DNA of 64,000 bases. Origin: Nitrosospira briensis (GTDB taxonomy: Bacteria; Pseudomonadota; Gammaproteobacteria; Burkholderiales; Nitrosomonadaceae). The translations under genes were made by a program, and so were the position numbers. Where the stretch lies: positions 1-64,000 of the forward strand of contig NZ_FOVJ01000006.1 of NCBI RefSeq assembly GCF_900115125.1, given 5' to 3'. The notes under the pieces were generated by a model. That model searched no databases. It worked only from the letters and a program-made list of their open reading frames with translations, and was not told where the DNA came from. Below are positions 16,525 through 23,955 of this stretch, piece after piece. Every line of letters starts with the position of its first letter. Positions within the stretch are counted from its first letter, which is position 1.

Positions 16525-16893
16525 ATGGCGTTCCCGGGTTTAATAAACCGCTCATTGGCAACAACGGTGGTTGTGTGTAGCGTCCCAATCATTTGGGCAG
16601 CAGGCATGACCTGCGCAAAAGCGGATAACAACATGCCTAACCAGAGTAGTTCGTCCAGTCAAAGCGGCTCTGGCGGAAATTCCAGCCAGCCAAAGCCCAA
16701 GAACCCTTCCGGCGTGGCCGGGCATGGCATCCTTCACGAAGGAATGGAGTCGGGACAGGTAGATCAAAAGATAAGAGTAGACCGGAACAAAGGTACTGAT
16801 CCTTCTCTTCCGCCCCCTGTGCGCAAGAATGAAAAAGGGGTGGTGACGGAGGACCCTAGCGATATTCAGGGCGGACCGATCGGGCCGAACTAG
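16525..16893 (+). CDS. Small secreted hypothetical protein
   Basis: A 122-residue protein with a Sec signal peptide (LATTVVVCSVPIIWAAGMTC, cleavage near AKA-DN) and a low-complexity polar mature part rich in S, G, N, K and P. The end is EDPSDIQGGPIGPN. The ATG at 16525 follows CAGGAGACAATC, a good ribosome site; a further-upstream ATG at 16492 has none. I recognise no family. A sequence resembling its 3' end sits at about 72-104, directly before the crystallin remnant, which links the two loci. Downstream, the MscS paralogue is convergent. Confidence 0.6.
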   Translation: MAFPGLINRSLATTVVVCSVPIIWAAGMTCAKADNNMPNQSSSSSQSGSGGNSSQPKPKNPSGVAGHGILHEGMESGQVDQKIRVDRNKGTDPSLPPPVRKNEKGVVTEDPSDIQGGPIGPN

Positions 16894-17012
16894 CCCTCGT
16901 GGGTCCTCCAGCGTAGATGAATGGGGATGCAAATTTCGCCGCTCCCGAATGACTCTCGCTCATAGCCGCGGACGGAAAATCCGCGTTAACTTCACCACTC
17001 ATCGACAATGGG

Positions 17013-17993
17013 TTAGAGTGGAACTCGTTCCAATCTAACCGGCGGCAAGCCAACGATTTCGTAGCTGGTAGAAGCAATACTGATGTTCGCTTCAGTCATG
17101 GCCTTTAAAATGTCGCGGCTCATCTGATCCTTCAATTCCCGAATCCCGAAATCGCGGGCGATAAAGCGAACTGTTAATTCGAGCCAGTTGTCCGTCAGGC
17201 GGTAGTAGACCTTGGGTTTCATATCTGCCGGCTTCATGAAATACCGGCGCTCCATCTCCTGGAGAGCCTCCTCGCCGAGAGAGCTGATGGAAACAGTTCG
17301 ATGACCAGCAACTTCCAGCAAAACACGTTCCGCTCGATCGTGGTCCGCGTTAAACTTGATCGGCACGCTCATTTCCTCCCAAAGATATGGAAACTCCCGT
17401 GTGTAGTTGTATACCGGCTCATCAAAGATACGCGCGTTACTGACTGTGACGATACGTCCGGTGTACTGCCGACTTTGAACCCACATGGCCGGTTCAGCGT
17501 GTTGTACTGGGGGTGGCTGGCCCATTTCCATGATCGTCGTTTGCGTAAAATCCACGGCGATGACGTCGCTCCGCACTCCGCCCATCGTTATGCGATCGCC
17601 GACGTTAAAAGTTTTGCCACGCAGAATAATGAAATAGCCAGCCACAGCAGTAACAACCTTCTGTAGCGCGAATGCGAGACCCGCAGTGACAAGTCCGATG
17701 CCAGTGGCCAATCGTGTTGGATCATCGAACCAGATGGAAACCAGGCCCAGGATTAGAAAGAGGCCTGTGCCGAGCGCAATCCCTTGCCGAACCCAGAATA
17801 CAAAATGCTCATCCTTGCCTTTAAGAGCACGTATCGTGTAGCGTTTGACGACCCGCACAACAAGAAGCACAAGTGTGATAAAGGCAAGCGTAAAGAGAAG
17901 CTTCATGCCGTTCTCGGCATTGACGCCCATAAGTCGGACTCCCAGAATCTCTACCGCACGATTAGGTCCTACCAAGGTGATGAACTTTTCCAA
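17013..17993 (-). CDS. MscS-family mechanosensitive channel, second paralogue
   Basis: A 326-residue channel closely related to the one at 1147-2124, with the same order of three helices, pore-type helix (LVTAGLAFALQKVVTAVAGY) and beta domain (GKTFNVGDRITMGGVRSDVI). Differences cluster at residues 37-68 (second helix and loop) and at the extreme C-terminus. It should act in osmotic protection in the inner membrane. The crystallin-like gene lies 127 bases upstream on the same strand, and a broken copy of that gene also accompanies the first MscS locus. Gain by duplication of a larger segment is likely. Confidence 0.9.
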   Translation of the reverse strand: MEKFITLVGPNRAVEILGVRLMGVNAENGMKLLFTLAFITLVLLVVRVVKRYTIRALKGKDEHFVFWVRQGIALGTGLFLILGLVSIWFDDPTRLATGIGLVTAGLAFALQKVVTAVAGYFIILRGKTFNVGDRITMGGVRSDVIAVDFTQTTIMEMGQPPPVQHAEPAMWVQSRQYTGRIVTVSNARIFDEPVYNYTREFPYLWEEMSVPIKFNADHDRAERVLLEVAGHRTVSISSLGEEALQEMERRYFMKPADMKPKVYYRLTDNWLELTVRFIARDFGIRELKDQMSRDILKAMTEANISIASTSYEIVGLPPVRLERVPL

Positions 17994-18120
17994 AGCTGTC
18001 CTCGGTAATGGGAAAACGGGGCTTGAAGCTTGCGCAGAGCAGAAGGATTAATTGCGGTAGTCTGTTTGATACATGCGTCGCGGAAGGGACGTTGACCCTG
18101 TCCTTGCAGACAGGGCGTGG

Positions 18121-18564
18121 TTACTTATTTCGTTTGGGATCCCCTTGCGCGCCAGGGCAACTGACCATCATCGAGCGGAAATTGTCAAAGAACCCCATCT
18201 TTTCCGACATATCCGCAACGCTTTGTCCGGCAGTAATGAATTTATCCTGGTCCCGAAAATCCCGGTTGTCGAAAATGGTAAGGTTGGTTTTTGGCCCCAT
18301 CCGCAAGCTACGTACCTTGTTTTCCCAGTCGAAACCGAAAGGCCCCACCATCCGGCCAAGGCTGATCGGCCCTGTCAGCATCAGGCTGTCGCCTTCATAA
18401 TTCTTCTTATCGTAAAGTTTTACCCAGCATCCCTTTTTTTCCGCGTCGGTGGAAACCTCGACGGGAACCATCATCAATATCGGCACCGGAACCGTCATTG
18501 TTCCATCCCTGCTCCCGGTTTGAGCTGCGCTCTTATTATCGCCGGAACGAGGTGGCTCATTCAT
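18121..18564 (-). CDS. Beta/gamma-crystallin-fold protein
   Basis: A 147-residue protein with one beta/gamma-crystallin-like domain: CWVKLYDKKNYEGDSLML (first Greek-key motif with Y-x-x-x-x-Y-x-G), a middle segment, then NLTIFDNRDFRDQDKF (second motif). Before it is a hydrophobic stretch (TMTVPVPILMMVPVEV), which could be an inefficient export signal. Microbial crystallin domains often bind Ca2+ through N/D-N/D-x-S/T-S sites; no clear copy of that site is visible here. Its ATG overlaps the stop of the truncated phospholipase-D frame by one base, so its expression may now be coupled to that fragment. A broken paralogue is at 106-353. Confidence 0.7.
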   Translation of the reverse strand: MNEPPRSGDNKSAAQTGSRDGTMTVPVPILMMVPVEVSTDAEKKGCWVKLYDKKNYEGDSLMLTGPISLGRMVGPFGFDWENKVRSLRMGPKTNLTIFDNRDFRDQDKFITAGQSVADMSEKMGFFDNFRSMMVSCPGAQGDPKRNK

Positions 18565-18854
18565 TATCGGCCTGTCTGACTTGTAATGGTTTTTTCTGCT
18601 GCACGGATCGCTTTCAACATCGCCGGAAAAATTTCGTCTCCGTTAAGCAATGTCTCAACGCGGTTGCCGGAGATCAATGCGGGACCAAGAAGACCGCTCA
18701 TGGAACGTAAAAACTGCGGGTCGGTTATGCTGTAAAGGTGGCCAACACGCTGCGTGATCTCTTTCTCGCTCCTGGCAAAAATTACAAGAACCAGTCCAAA
18801 TATCGAAACCGTCGCAATCCACGCGAGAACAATGCTCCAAAGAGGGACGCTCAA
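18564..18854 (-). pseudogene. Truncated phospholipase D/cardiolipin synthase-like gene
   Basis: A 96-residue frame with an N-terminal membrane helix (LWSIVLAWIATVSIFGLVLV) and then the start of a PLD-superfamily synthase (GPALISGNRVETLLNGDEIF, then MLKAIRAAEKTIT). Full-length relatives continue into a FETYIYWSG-like segment and two HKD catalytic motifs; here the sequence switches to SQTGR and a stop right after EKTIT. No HKD motif is present, so it cannot be catalytic. The break abuts the crystallin start, marking a recombination or deletion joint. It begins with TTG overlapping the previous stop. It may still be translated as a small membrane protein. Confidence 0.7.
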
Positions 18855-19024
18855 TTGACCGCACCTGGCTTCATATCTTCACCTTTAGGCTGAACCTGTG
18901 GTTGGATGGGTGGAGTGGTTTCATGGCGGAATAATAATTCTATACCCCTCTTTTTGACAGCAAGGTACAAGATTGAGGCTTCCCGCTCTGGGTTATTTGC
19001 AAAGGTGACTACGCTTATCAGCAC
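18851..19024 (-). CDS. Small hypothetical protein, GTG start
   Basis: A 57-residue frame starting at a GTG (19022-19024) preceded by a strong GAGGAGAG ribosome site. The frame is open further upstream only as an antisense shadow of the copper-storage gene. The sequence begins VLISVVTFANNPEREASIL and ends in a proline/glutamine-rich tail (TTPPIQPQVQPKGED). Its stop overlaps the TTG start of the truncated phospholipase-D frame, which suggests translational coupling. I recognise no family. Confidence 0.45.
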   Translation of the reverse strand: MLISVVTFANNPEREASILYLAVKKRGIELLFRHETTPPIQPQVQPKGEDMKPGAVN

Positions 19025-19064
19025 GAGTCTCTCTCCTCTCTGAGGAAAGAAGGAACCGGGCTTG

Positions 19065-19454
19065 CTACAATTCGTCTGCGGGAACGCGTTCCTGAGCCCC
19101 GGTGGCTTGCTTAGCGTAGGAACCAGCCATTTGACGGCAGCTCTCGGCACACTCGCGGCAAGCTTTGGCGCACTCTTCCATGCCGTCCAGCTGCTCGCAA
19201 CTTTTGGCACAGGCTTCGCAGGCTTCGGCGCAGACTCCACAGAGCTGGCTGCTTAAAGTGGAATTGCTCAGCATGAAATTGGTCGATGTTTGACAGATCT
19301 CGGCACAATTCAACATAAGCCGCATATGGTCTGGGGAAATGTGTTTACCGCCTGACTCCAGGCAGTGGGTCATCGCTTCGTGCAGGCAAGTTTGACGGCA
19401 TCGATTACACGCGTCGATGCATGATTGCATTTTCGGATCGGTAGGATGAGTCAT
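19065..19454 (-). CDS. Csp-type four-helix-bundle copper storage protein (DUF326)
   Basis: A 129-residue protein with 16 cysteines in helical spacing (CIDACNRCRQTC, CAEIC, CGVCAEACEACAKSC, CAKACRECAESC), the signature of the Csp copper-storage/DUF326 family. Known Csp proteins pack many Cu(I) ions inside a four-helix bundle and form tetramers. There is no signal peptide, so it resembles the cytosolic Csp3 subgroup. It should buffer or store Cu(I), useful to a cell with copper enzymes such as the nearby CuA/CuB oxidase. A large dyad at 19501-19549 lies in its upstream region. A GGAGGC ribosome site precedes the ATG. Confidence 0.9.
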   Translation of the reverse strand: MTHPTDPKMQSCIDACNRCRQTCLHEAMTHCLESGGKHISPDHMRLMLNCAEICQTSTNFMLSNSTLSSQLCGVCAEACEACAKSCEQLDGMEECAKACRECAESCRQMAGSYAKQATGAQERVPADEL

Positions 19455-19500
19455 AGCGGAGCCTCCTTTAAGTGGGTAAGCAAAGCAACCTAACTCATGG

Positions 19501-19549
19501 CCCTGTTGCTATGGAAAAGTCCGTACGGTGACAAACGGACGCAGCAGGG
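19501..19549. promoter_or_regulatory. Imperfect dyad upstream of the copper-storage gene
   Basis: Outer arms CCCTGTTGC (19501-19509) and GCAGCAGGG (19541-19549) pair with one G-T mismatch. Inner arms GTCCGT (19519-19524) and ACGGAC (19535-19540) pair perfectly, around a 10-base loop. It starts 47 bases before the ATG of the minus-strand Csp gene, a typical operator or 5'-leader position. No T-run follows. Confidence 0.45.
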
Positions 19550-19759
19550 GTTAGTTGCTGGAACAAGCAGTACACGTGTTAACCAATGGATCAGGACCGA
19601 TCCGAGATAGGGGATAGATTTTTAGGAGTTCGATTGTCGGGATAAGTCTGGGCCGAATAAACCGATCAAATCAGTATTCTTAATTTCCCCTTGATCTTTT
19701 ATATTTAGGGTGATCCCCAGAGCGAATGGTGATTTACTTTTGAACGGACATAAACAACA

Positions 19760-20272
19760 GTGCAACGTTCGGCTATAGCTCGTCTGTTGTGGTGCGGACT
19801 TGGCGCTGCGGTCGGTGTCGCAGTAGCCTTGTTCCTTGCTTCGCCGCCTTTTTCACCATTCTTTTTTGCCTCGCTAGGTGGCTCTGCAGTATTTCTATTT
19901 GGCCTTACTCGCGCGCCAGCAGCGCAGCCACGCGCGCTCTTTGGCGGTCACCTTGGGGGTGCTCTCATTGGTATCGTCTGCTATCAGCTCTTCGGCGATT
20001 CGCTATGGGTCTATGCGCTCGCTCAGGTACTTGCCTTGTGGTATATGCTCCTCACCAGAACAGTACATCCTCCAGCCGGAGCCAATCCGATGATTATGAT
20101 TTACGCTCACTCCAGTCTAACTGCGCTTTGGGAGCCGGTTTTCATTGGGGTGTTTAGCTTGGCTATCGTTGCGGCTATTTGGAGTCGCCTTTATCCAGGC
20201 CTCTCGCACTATCCTGTTTCCTGGTTTGACCAATCACCCCCATCCTTGTTCTGGGGGGGCTGGGATGAATAA
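19760..20272 (+). CDS. HPP-family membrane protein
   Basis: A 170-residue protein of the HPP family, named for the motif seen here as TRTVHPPAGANPMIMIY. Four or five membrane helices are predicted (GAAVGVAVALFLASPPF, PFFFASLGGSAVFLFGL, LGGALIGIVCYQLFG, AQVLALWYMLL, FSLAIVAAIWSRL). Some cyanobacterial and plant HPP proteins are linked to nitrite transport, which would be of interest in a nitrite-producing ammonia oxidiser, but that is an extrapolation. The start is a GTG at 19760 without a strong ribosome site. A hairpin overlaps its stop codon. Confidence 0.8.
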   Translation: MQRSAIARLLWCGLGAAVGVAVALFLASPPFSPFFFASLGGSAVFLFGLTRAPAAQPRALFGGHLGGALIGIVCYQLFGDSLWVYALAQVLALWYMLLTRTVHPPAGANPMIMIYAHSSLTALWEPVFIGVFSLAIVAAIWSRLYPGLSHYPVSWFDQSPPSLFWGGWDE

Positions 20273-20296
20273 AGCAAAGCATTGTTTGCTTTATTC
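20267..20296 (+). terminator. Hairpin overlapping the HPP stop codon
   Basis: GAATAAAGCAAA and TTTGCTTTATTC form a perfect 12-base stem with a 6-base loop; the TAA of the HPP gene lies in the first arm. A second perfect hairpin follows at 20309-20340. The stem is AT-rich and lacks a clean T-run, so termination is likely but not certain. Confidence 0.5.
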
Positions 20297-20308
20297 CAAT
20301 GCAAACTT

Positions 20309-20340
20309 TTACAGTTGATAACGTATGTTATCAACTGTAA
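20309..20340. repeat. Perfect 14-base inverted repeat
   Basis: TTACAGTTGATAAC, a 4-base loop (GTAT), then GTTATCAACTGTAA. It is the longest perfect hairpin in the window. It follows the HPP terminator-like hairpin by 12 bases. It could be a second terminator, a protein-binding palindrome or a transposon end. Confidence 0.6.
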
Positions 20341-20841
20341 TCTAAGCTCATGAATTTGCTCATCCCGAAACTTATTTGAGCCTTGCCCTGCAGGAGCGAC
20401 GGAATCTGTGAGACGAGTTTTTTTTCACAGCCTGCGGCGCGAAAAATTCTCCTTAATCCCACTTCCTGCTATCACAGGCCTCAAGCCTTGCTTCCTCAGT
20501 ATTCGATCTCCACATACAACTCGTCCGCCGCTTCCAAATGCGGCTATCTTCTCAAAACGGTGTATCAGTTTTCAATCGCTGCCCTGTGTCAATTTATATC
20601 CGGCGGTGACATTTGAATGCCCTGCATTTTCAAAATGAACTCTGACAACTATATTTCAACAAGGATTCCCACGCTCCAAAGGATAGATCCGAACAGTTAA
20701 ATGCATAGCGAAGGTTGAAGAGCACACTTAATATTCATTTCTGATTCGATCATAAGCTAAGAATAGATCAGTGTAGAGTTAAAGCTTGTAACCGCTGACT
20801 CAGGGGGAGCTAGGCACAACAATGGAATTCGAGCACTTACC
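20341..20841. other. Non-coding stretch before the IS remnant
   Basis: About 500 bases with no supported gene. A plus-strand frame at 20383-20616 lacks a ribosome site and has no recognisable features. Composition is AT-rich, in keeping with the accessory character of this patch. Confidence 0.35.
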
Positions 20842-20948
20842 GACATGCTGCTGCCGACGTCCCCCCGAACTTGAGTAGCGGCTGAGTTTGGAGTCCAATC
20901 TTACGCAAAGGAGATTGGACATGAAGAAGCGATTCACCGAAGAGCATT
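20842..20948 (+). mobile_element. 5'-end remnant of an IS3-family element
   Basis: The sequence AAGGAGATTGGAC followed by an ATG (20921) opens MKKRFTEEH, matching the usual OrfA start of IS3-family (IS407-like) transposases (MKKRFTEEQI), and then departs from the family at about 20948. The leader with CCCCCGAACTTGAG and the GTCCAATCT/AGATTGGAC repeat before the start also fits such elements. The rest of orfA, all of orfB and the right end are missing. The open frame runs on by chance into LYPLFRDILYG and stops at 21091. Confidence 0.6.
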
Positions 20949-21071
20949 TCGACCTCTACCCTCTTTTTCGCGATATCTTGTACGGAGAATATTCGAACCT
21001 TAGTCCTGCAAGTCGCCTACAAAAATTGATGGATACCGCTGAAGGTGCCGACTGGGTTCTGTCTGGTAAAC

Positions 21072-21482
21072 TTAACGACCAACTTCTATAACAGACGCAC
21101 AGATTGCCATCAGGTCGTGGCGAAACGAGGTGACAAGAATGCGATAGCCGGCCTGGTGCTTTTCGAGAACATCCCTCGTCGCGCGCAATGCGTCCATGCT
21201 CTTGATCTCTACATTCCACAGGATGTCGGGGAAGTGCTACAGCGCTTCATCCAGAGTCGGCACTTCGTGACCTACGTTTTGTTCAATCTCCCGGCGGGTA
21301 AGATCAGCGACCGCTTGTCCGGACGCGGTCACGCGGTCATGAATCAGCACCGGCAGGGCATCACGACTAATGCGCACATCTGTTTCAATTCCGCTTGCAC
21401 CCACCATTACAGCGGCTTCGAAAGCCGAAAGGGTATTTTCCGGGACTGCGGTGTGATAACCGCGGTGAGCTATTACCAACAT
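21072..21482 (-). pseudogene. Glycerophosphodiester phosphodiesterase, truncated with internal stop
   Basis: The first 81 codons encode a clear GDPD N-terminus: IAHRGYHTAVPENTLSAFEA with the catalytic HR, then GIETDVRISRDALPVLIHD with the metal-binding E-x-D and the second His. An in-frame TAG at 21237-21239 interrupts it. Translation past the stop continues the family sequence (HFPDILWNVEIKSMDALRAT, then ILVTSFRHDLMAICASVI) until a TAA at 21072. The last part of the domain is absent where the IS3 remnant region begins. It lies 22 bases after the hydrolase gene and was probably co-transcribed with it. Relatives hydrolyse glycerophosphodiesters; this copy is unlikely to be active. Confidence 0.75.
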
Positions 21483-21504
21483 GTTATTTCAATTCACCCA
21501 ATAA

Positions 21505-22344
21505 CTATGCCGGCGGGGGTAAATTCCCATCAATAAAGTCTCCAAGCGCTTTCACCCAGTCTTCCTGCATGTAAATGAATCCATTGTTGTGGCCGCCCTG
21601 CAATTCAAGGAATTGCTTTGGACCGGGCGCAGCTTCATATAGCGCCTGGCCTTGTGTAAACGGCACGATTTCATCCTGCGGGCTATGAGCGACGAACACA
21701 GGGCATGTAACAGACTGCAAATACTCGAGGGTATCGTAGTCGAAACGGGACAGCAGCCGCACCGGCAGAAAAGGGTAAAGCTTGGCCCCCATAGCGGGTA
21801 CGGAGGTGAACGCCGAAGCCAGTACCAGCAAGCCTGGTTCCTTGCGGGTAGCAAGCCAGGCAGCAACAGCGCCGCCAAGGGATTCGCCGAATAACACGAT
21901 ACTGGATGGTGCGATCCCTTTTTTTACCGTCACGTATTGCCACGCAGCCTGGGCATCGCGGTAAGTGCCGGATTCCGAGGGGACTCCGCTACTTTGGCCA
22001 TAGCCGCGATAATCGATAATGAATGTGTTGTAGCCCAGGCGGTAAAACATCGAAAGATAGCCCATGCGGTGCGAAAGGTTGCCGGCATTGCCATGAAAAA
22101 ACAGTACGGTTGCCGTTGCATCGGGCGCGGGCACGAACCAGCTATGCAGCGTTTCGCCATCGTCGGTAGCAAGTTCCACGGTCTCGTAGGCGATCCCCAC
22201 GTCATCCGGTGTTCCGGTAATGTCTCGCTTATACTCCGGATAATAGACAAGATTGGGCTGGACAAAAAATATCCCGACCGCGAAAACGATATAGGCAATA
22301 GCAACCATAATGCCCAAACCAAAAAACATACGCATTGGTGACAT
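21505..22344 (-). CDS. Alpha/beta hydrolase, BEM46/ABHD13-like, membrane anchored
   Basis: A 279-residue serine hydrolase with an N-terminal membrane helix (FGLGIMVAIAYIVFAVGIFF) followed by an alpha/beta-hydrolase fold. Visible landmarks are the oxyanion loop FFHGNAGNLSHR, the nucleophile elbow GESLGG, the Asp region HSPQDEIVPF and the catalytic His in GGHNNGF. The architecture matches BEM46/YfhR-type proteins, whose substrate is not settled; an ester or amide bond in an envelope-facing molecule is likely. The GDPD remnant follows on the same strand. Confidence 0.85.
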   Translation of the reverse strand: MSPMRMFFGLGIMVAIAYIVFAVGIFFVQPNLVYYPEYKRDITGTPDDVGIAYETVELATDDGETLHSWFVPAPDATATVLFFHGNAGNLSHRMGYLSMFYRLGYNTFIIDYRGYGQSSGVPSESGTYRDAQAAWQYVTVKKGIAPSSIVLFGESLGGAVAAWLATRKEPGLLVLASAFTSVPAMGAKLYPFLPVRLLSRFDYDTLEYLQSVTCPVFVAHSPQDEIVPFTQGQALYEAAPGPKQFLELQGGHNNGFIYMQEDWVKALGDFIDGNLPPPA

Positions 22345-22543
22345 GGATTGAACCTGAACCCGGCAGTGTTAACCGTTCGTTTTTTAGTGTACCACCGGGA
22401 GCCGCAGCGGTTTTTCTTTGCATCCCTCAACCATCACTATCGTGGAAAGTTCACTGTCGGTTAAGGGTTCGGCTTGAATTATTTAATCCCTCAGGCTCCG
22501 GCAGTTATAATAGCTGCTTTCAGCCATCAGCAACAGGAACGCA

Positions 22544-23092
22544 ATGAATCTAGACAGGGTTAGTTCAGGCAATGACGTGCCCAGTGACTTCAACGTAATA
22601 ATAGAAATACCGATGAATGCCGATCCCATAAAATATGAAGTGGACAAGGCCACAGGGGCCATGTTCGTGGATCGTTTCATGTCAACGTCAATGCATTATC
22701 CTTGCAACTATGGTTATATTCCCCACACTCTGTCGGAAGACGGCGATCCGGTGGATGTGCTGGTGATTTCGCCGGTTCCGCTCATTTGCGGTGTAGTAGT
22801 GCGTTGCAGACCGTTGGGCATGCTGAAAATGATCGATGAAGCCGGCGGAGATGCAAAGGTTCTGGCGGTTCCGATCGACAAGCTGTGCGGCCTCTACCGT
22901 AATGTGAAATCCCATGCGGATCTCTCCGAACTGGCACGGTCGCAGATTGCACATTTTTTTGAACACTACAAAGATCTGGAACCCGGCAAGTGGGTCAAAA
23001 TAGATGGCTGGGCCGGGGTTACGGAAGCTGAAGTGGAAATTACAAGTGGAGTAAAACGCTATGCCTCTGCGAAGGAAAAGCCAATGTTTTAA
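22544..23092 (+). CDS. ppa: Inorganic pyrophosphatase
   Basis: A 182-residue family I soluble pyrophosphatase, hydrolysing pyrophosphate to phosphate in the cytoplasm and so driving biosynthetic reactions. The family markers are in order: [31 protein letters not shown], the metal-binding [10 protein letters not shown] signature, and [14 protein letters not shown]. Length is typical of the bacterial hexameric enzyme. CAGGAACGC before the ATG is a usable ribosome site. It is divergent from the hydrolase gene. Confidence 0.95.
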   Translation: MNLDRVSSGNDVPSDFNVIIEIPMNADPIKYEVDKATGAMFVDRFMSTSMHYPCNYGYIPHTLSEDGDPVDVLVISPVPLICGVVVRCRPLGMLKMIDEAGGDAKVLAVPIDKLCGLYRNVKSHADLSELARSQIAHFFEHYKDLEPGKWVKIDGWAGVTEAEVEITSGVKRYASAKEKPMF

Positions 23093-23232
23093 GGTCCCCC
23101 TGCGCGTTGCAGAAGTCCCTGTCAATGCAGAATGTTGTCGCTACTGGTTTGAATCGAATTCCAGGCCCGAATGACGCTCGTAATATTTTTTCATCGCATG
23201 AATGGTAAACGGCGGAATAGCACACAGAGAAA

Positions 23233-23853
23233 ATGAGCTGGCTTGAACCTCTGGAATTGAAGGGGCAGATCGTCACCCTTGATCCTCTTGACATCAGCCA
23301 CGTGGGGCCTCTAAAGGCCGCGGTAATGGACGGGGAATTCTGGAAGCTCTGGTATGCCAATGTACCGCCACCGGATCAAATGGAAAGTTATGTGATTCGG
23401 GCTGTAGAAAATGCTGAAAAAGGAAATATTGCCTTTGCTGTCAGGCTCAACCGCACGAACCGGATCGTGGGCGCCACGCGTTTTTATAATGTAGACAATT
23501 TGAACAGGCGGCCCATGCTGGGCTATACCTGGTACGCAAAATCCGTTTGTAAAACGAGCGTGAATACGGAATGCAAGCTGCTGTTGCTTCAACATGTCTT
23601 TGAGCAAAAGGAGGCGATCGCGGTAGAATTCAGAACCCACTATTTCAACCATGTCTCAAGAGCCGCGATTGAACGGCTGGGGGCGAAACATGATGGAGTT
23701 TTGCGCAGTCATCAGATAATGCGCGATGGCTCAGTTCGAGACACGGTCGTTTATTCGATACTTAAGCATGAATGGCCGGCGGTAAAAAGCAACCTGGTGG
23801 GCAAGCTTTTGCTCAACGATGGTCGCAACCCTCAAGAGGAAATTCATCCCTGA
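23233..23853 (+). CDS. GNAT acetyltransferase, RimJ/RimL type
   Basis: A 206-residue N-acetyltransferase resembling the RimJ/RimL-like group (LEPLELKGQIVTLDPLDISH at the start, IAFAVRLNRTNRIVGATRFY and MLGYTWYAKSVCKTSVNTEC in the core, VEFRTHYFNHVSRAAIERLG near the acetyl-CoA site). These enzymes acetylate protein N-termini or small amines with acetyl-CoA in the cytoplasm. The substrate cannot be told from the sequence. Confidence 0.85.
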   Translation: MSWLEPLELKGQIVTLDPLDISHVGPLKAAVMDGEFWKLWYANVPPPDQMESYVIRAVENAEKGNIAFAVRLNRTNRIVGATRFYNVDNLNRRPMLGYTWYAKSVCKTSVNTECKLLLLQHVFEQKEAIAVEFRTHYFNHVSRAAIERLGAKHDGVLRSHQIMRDGSVRDTVVYSILKHEWPAVKSNLVGKLLLNDGRNPQEEIHP

Positions 23854-23955
23854 CGTATTGCCTGACTACGATGCCTCAGGAACTTCGAAAGCGATAAAGT
23901 CATCAAAGTAATGACAATCGGCATGCTGCCGATACGAAAATTCAGGGAAGGCAGC

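Noticed and set aside
20383-20638. Two overlapping plus-strand frames of about 77 codons
   Set aside because: No ribosome site, no hydrophobic or domain pattern, and an AT-rich non-coding look.
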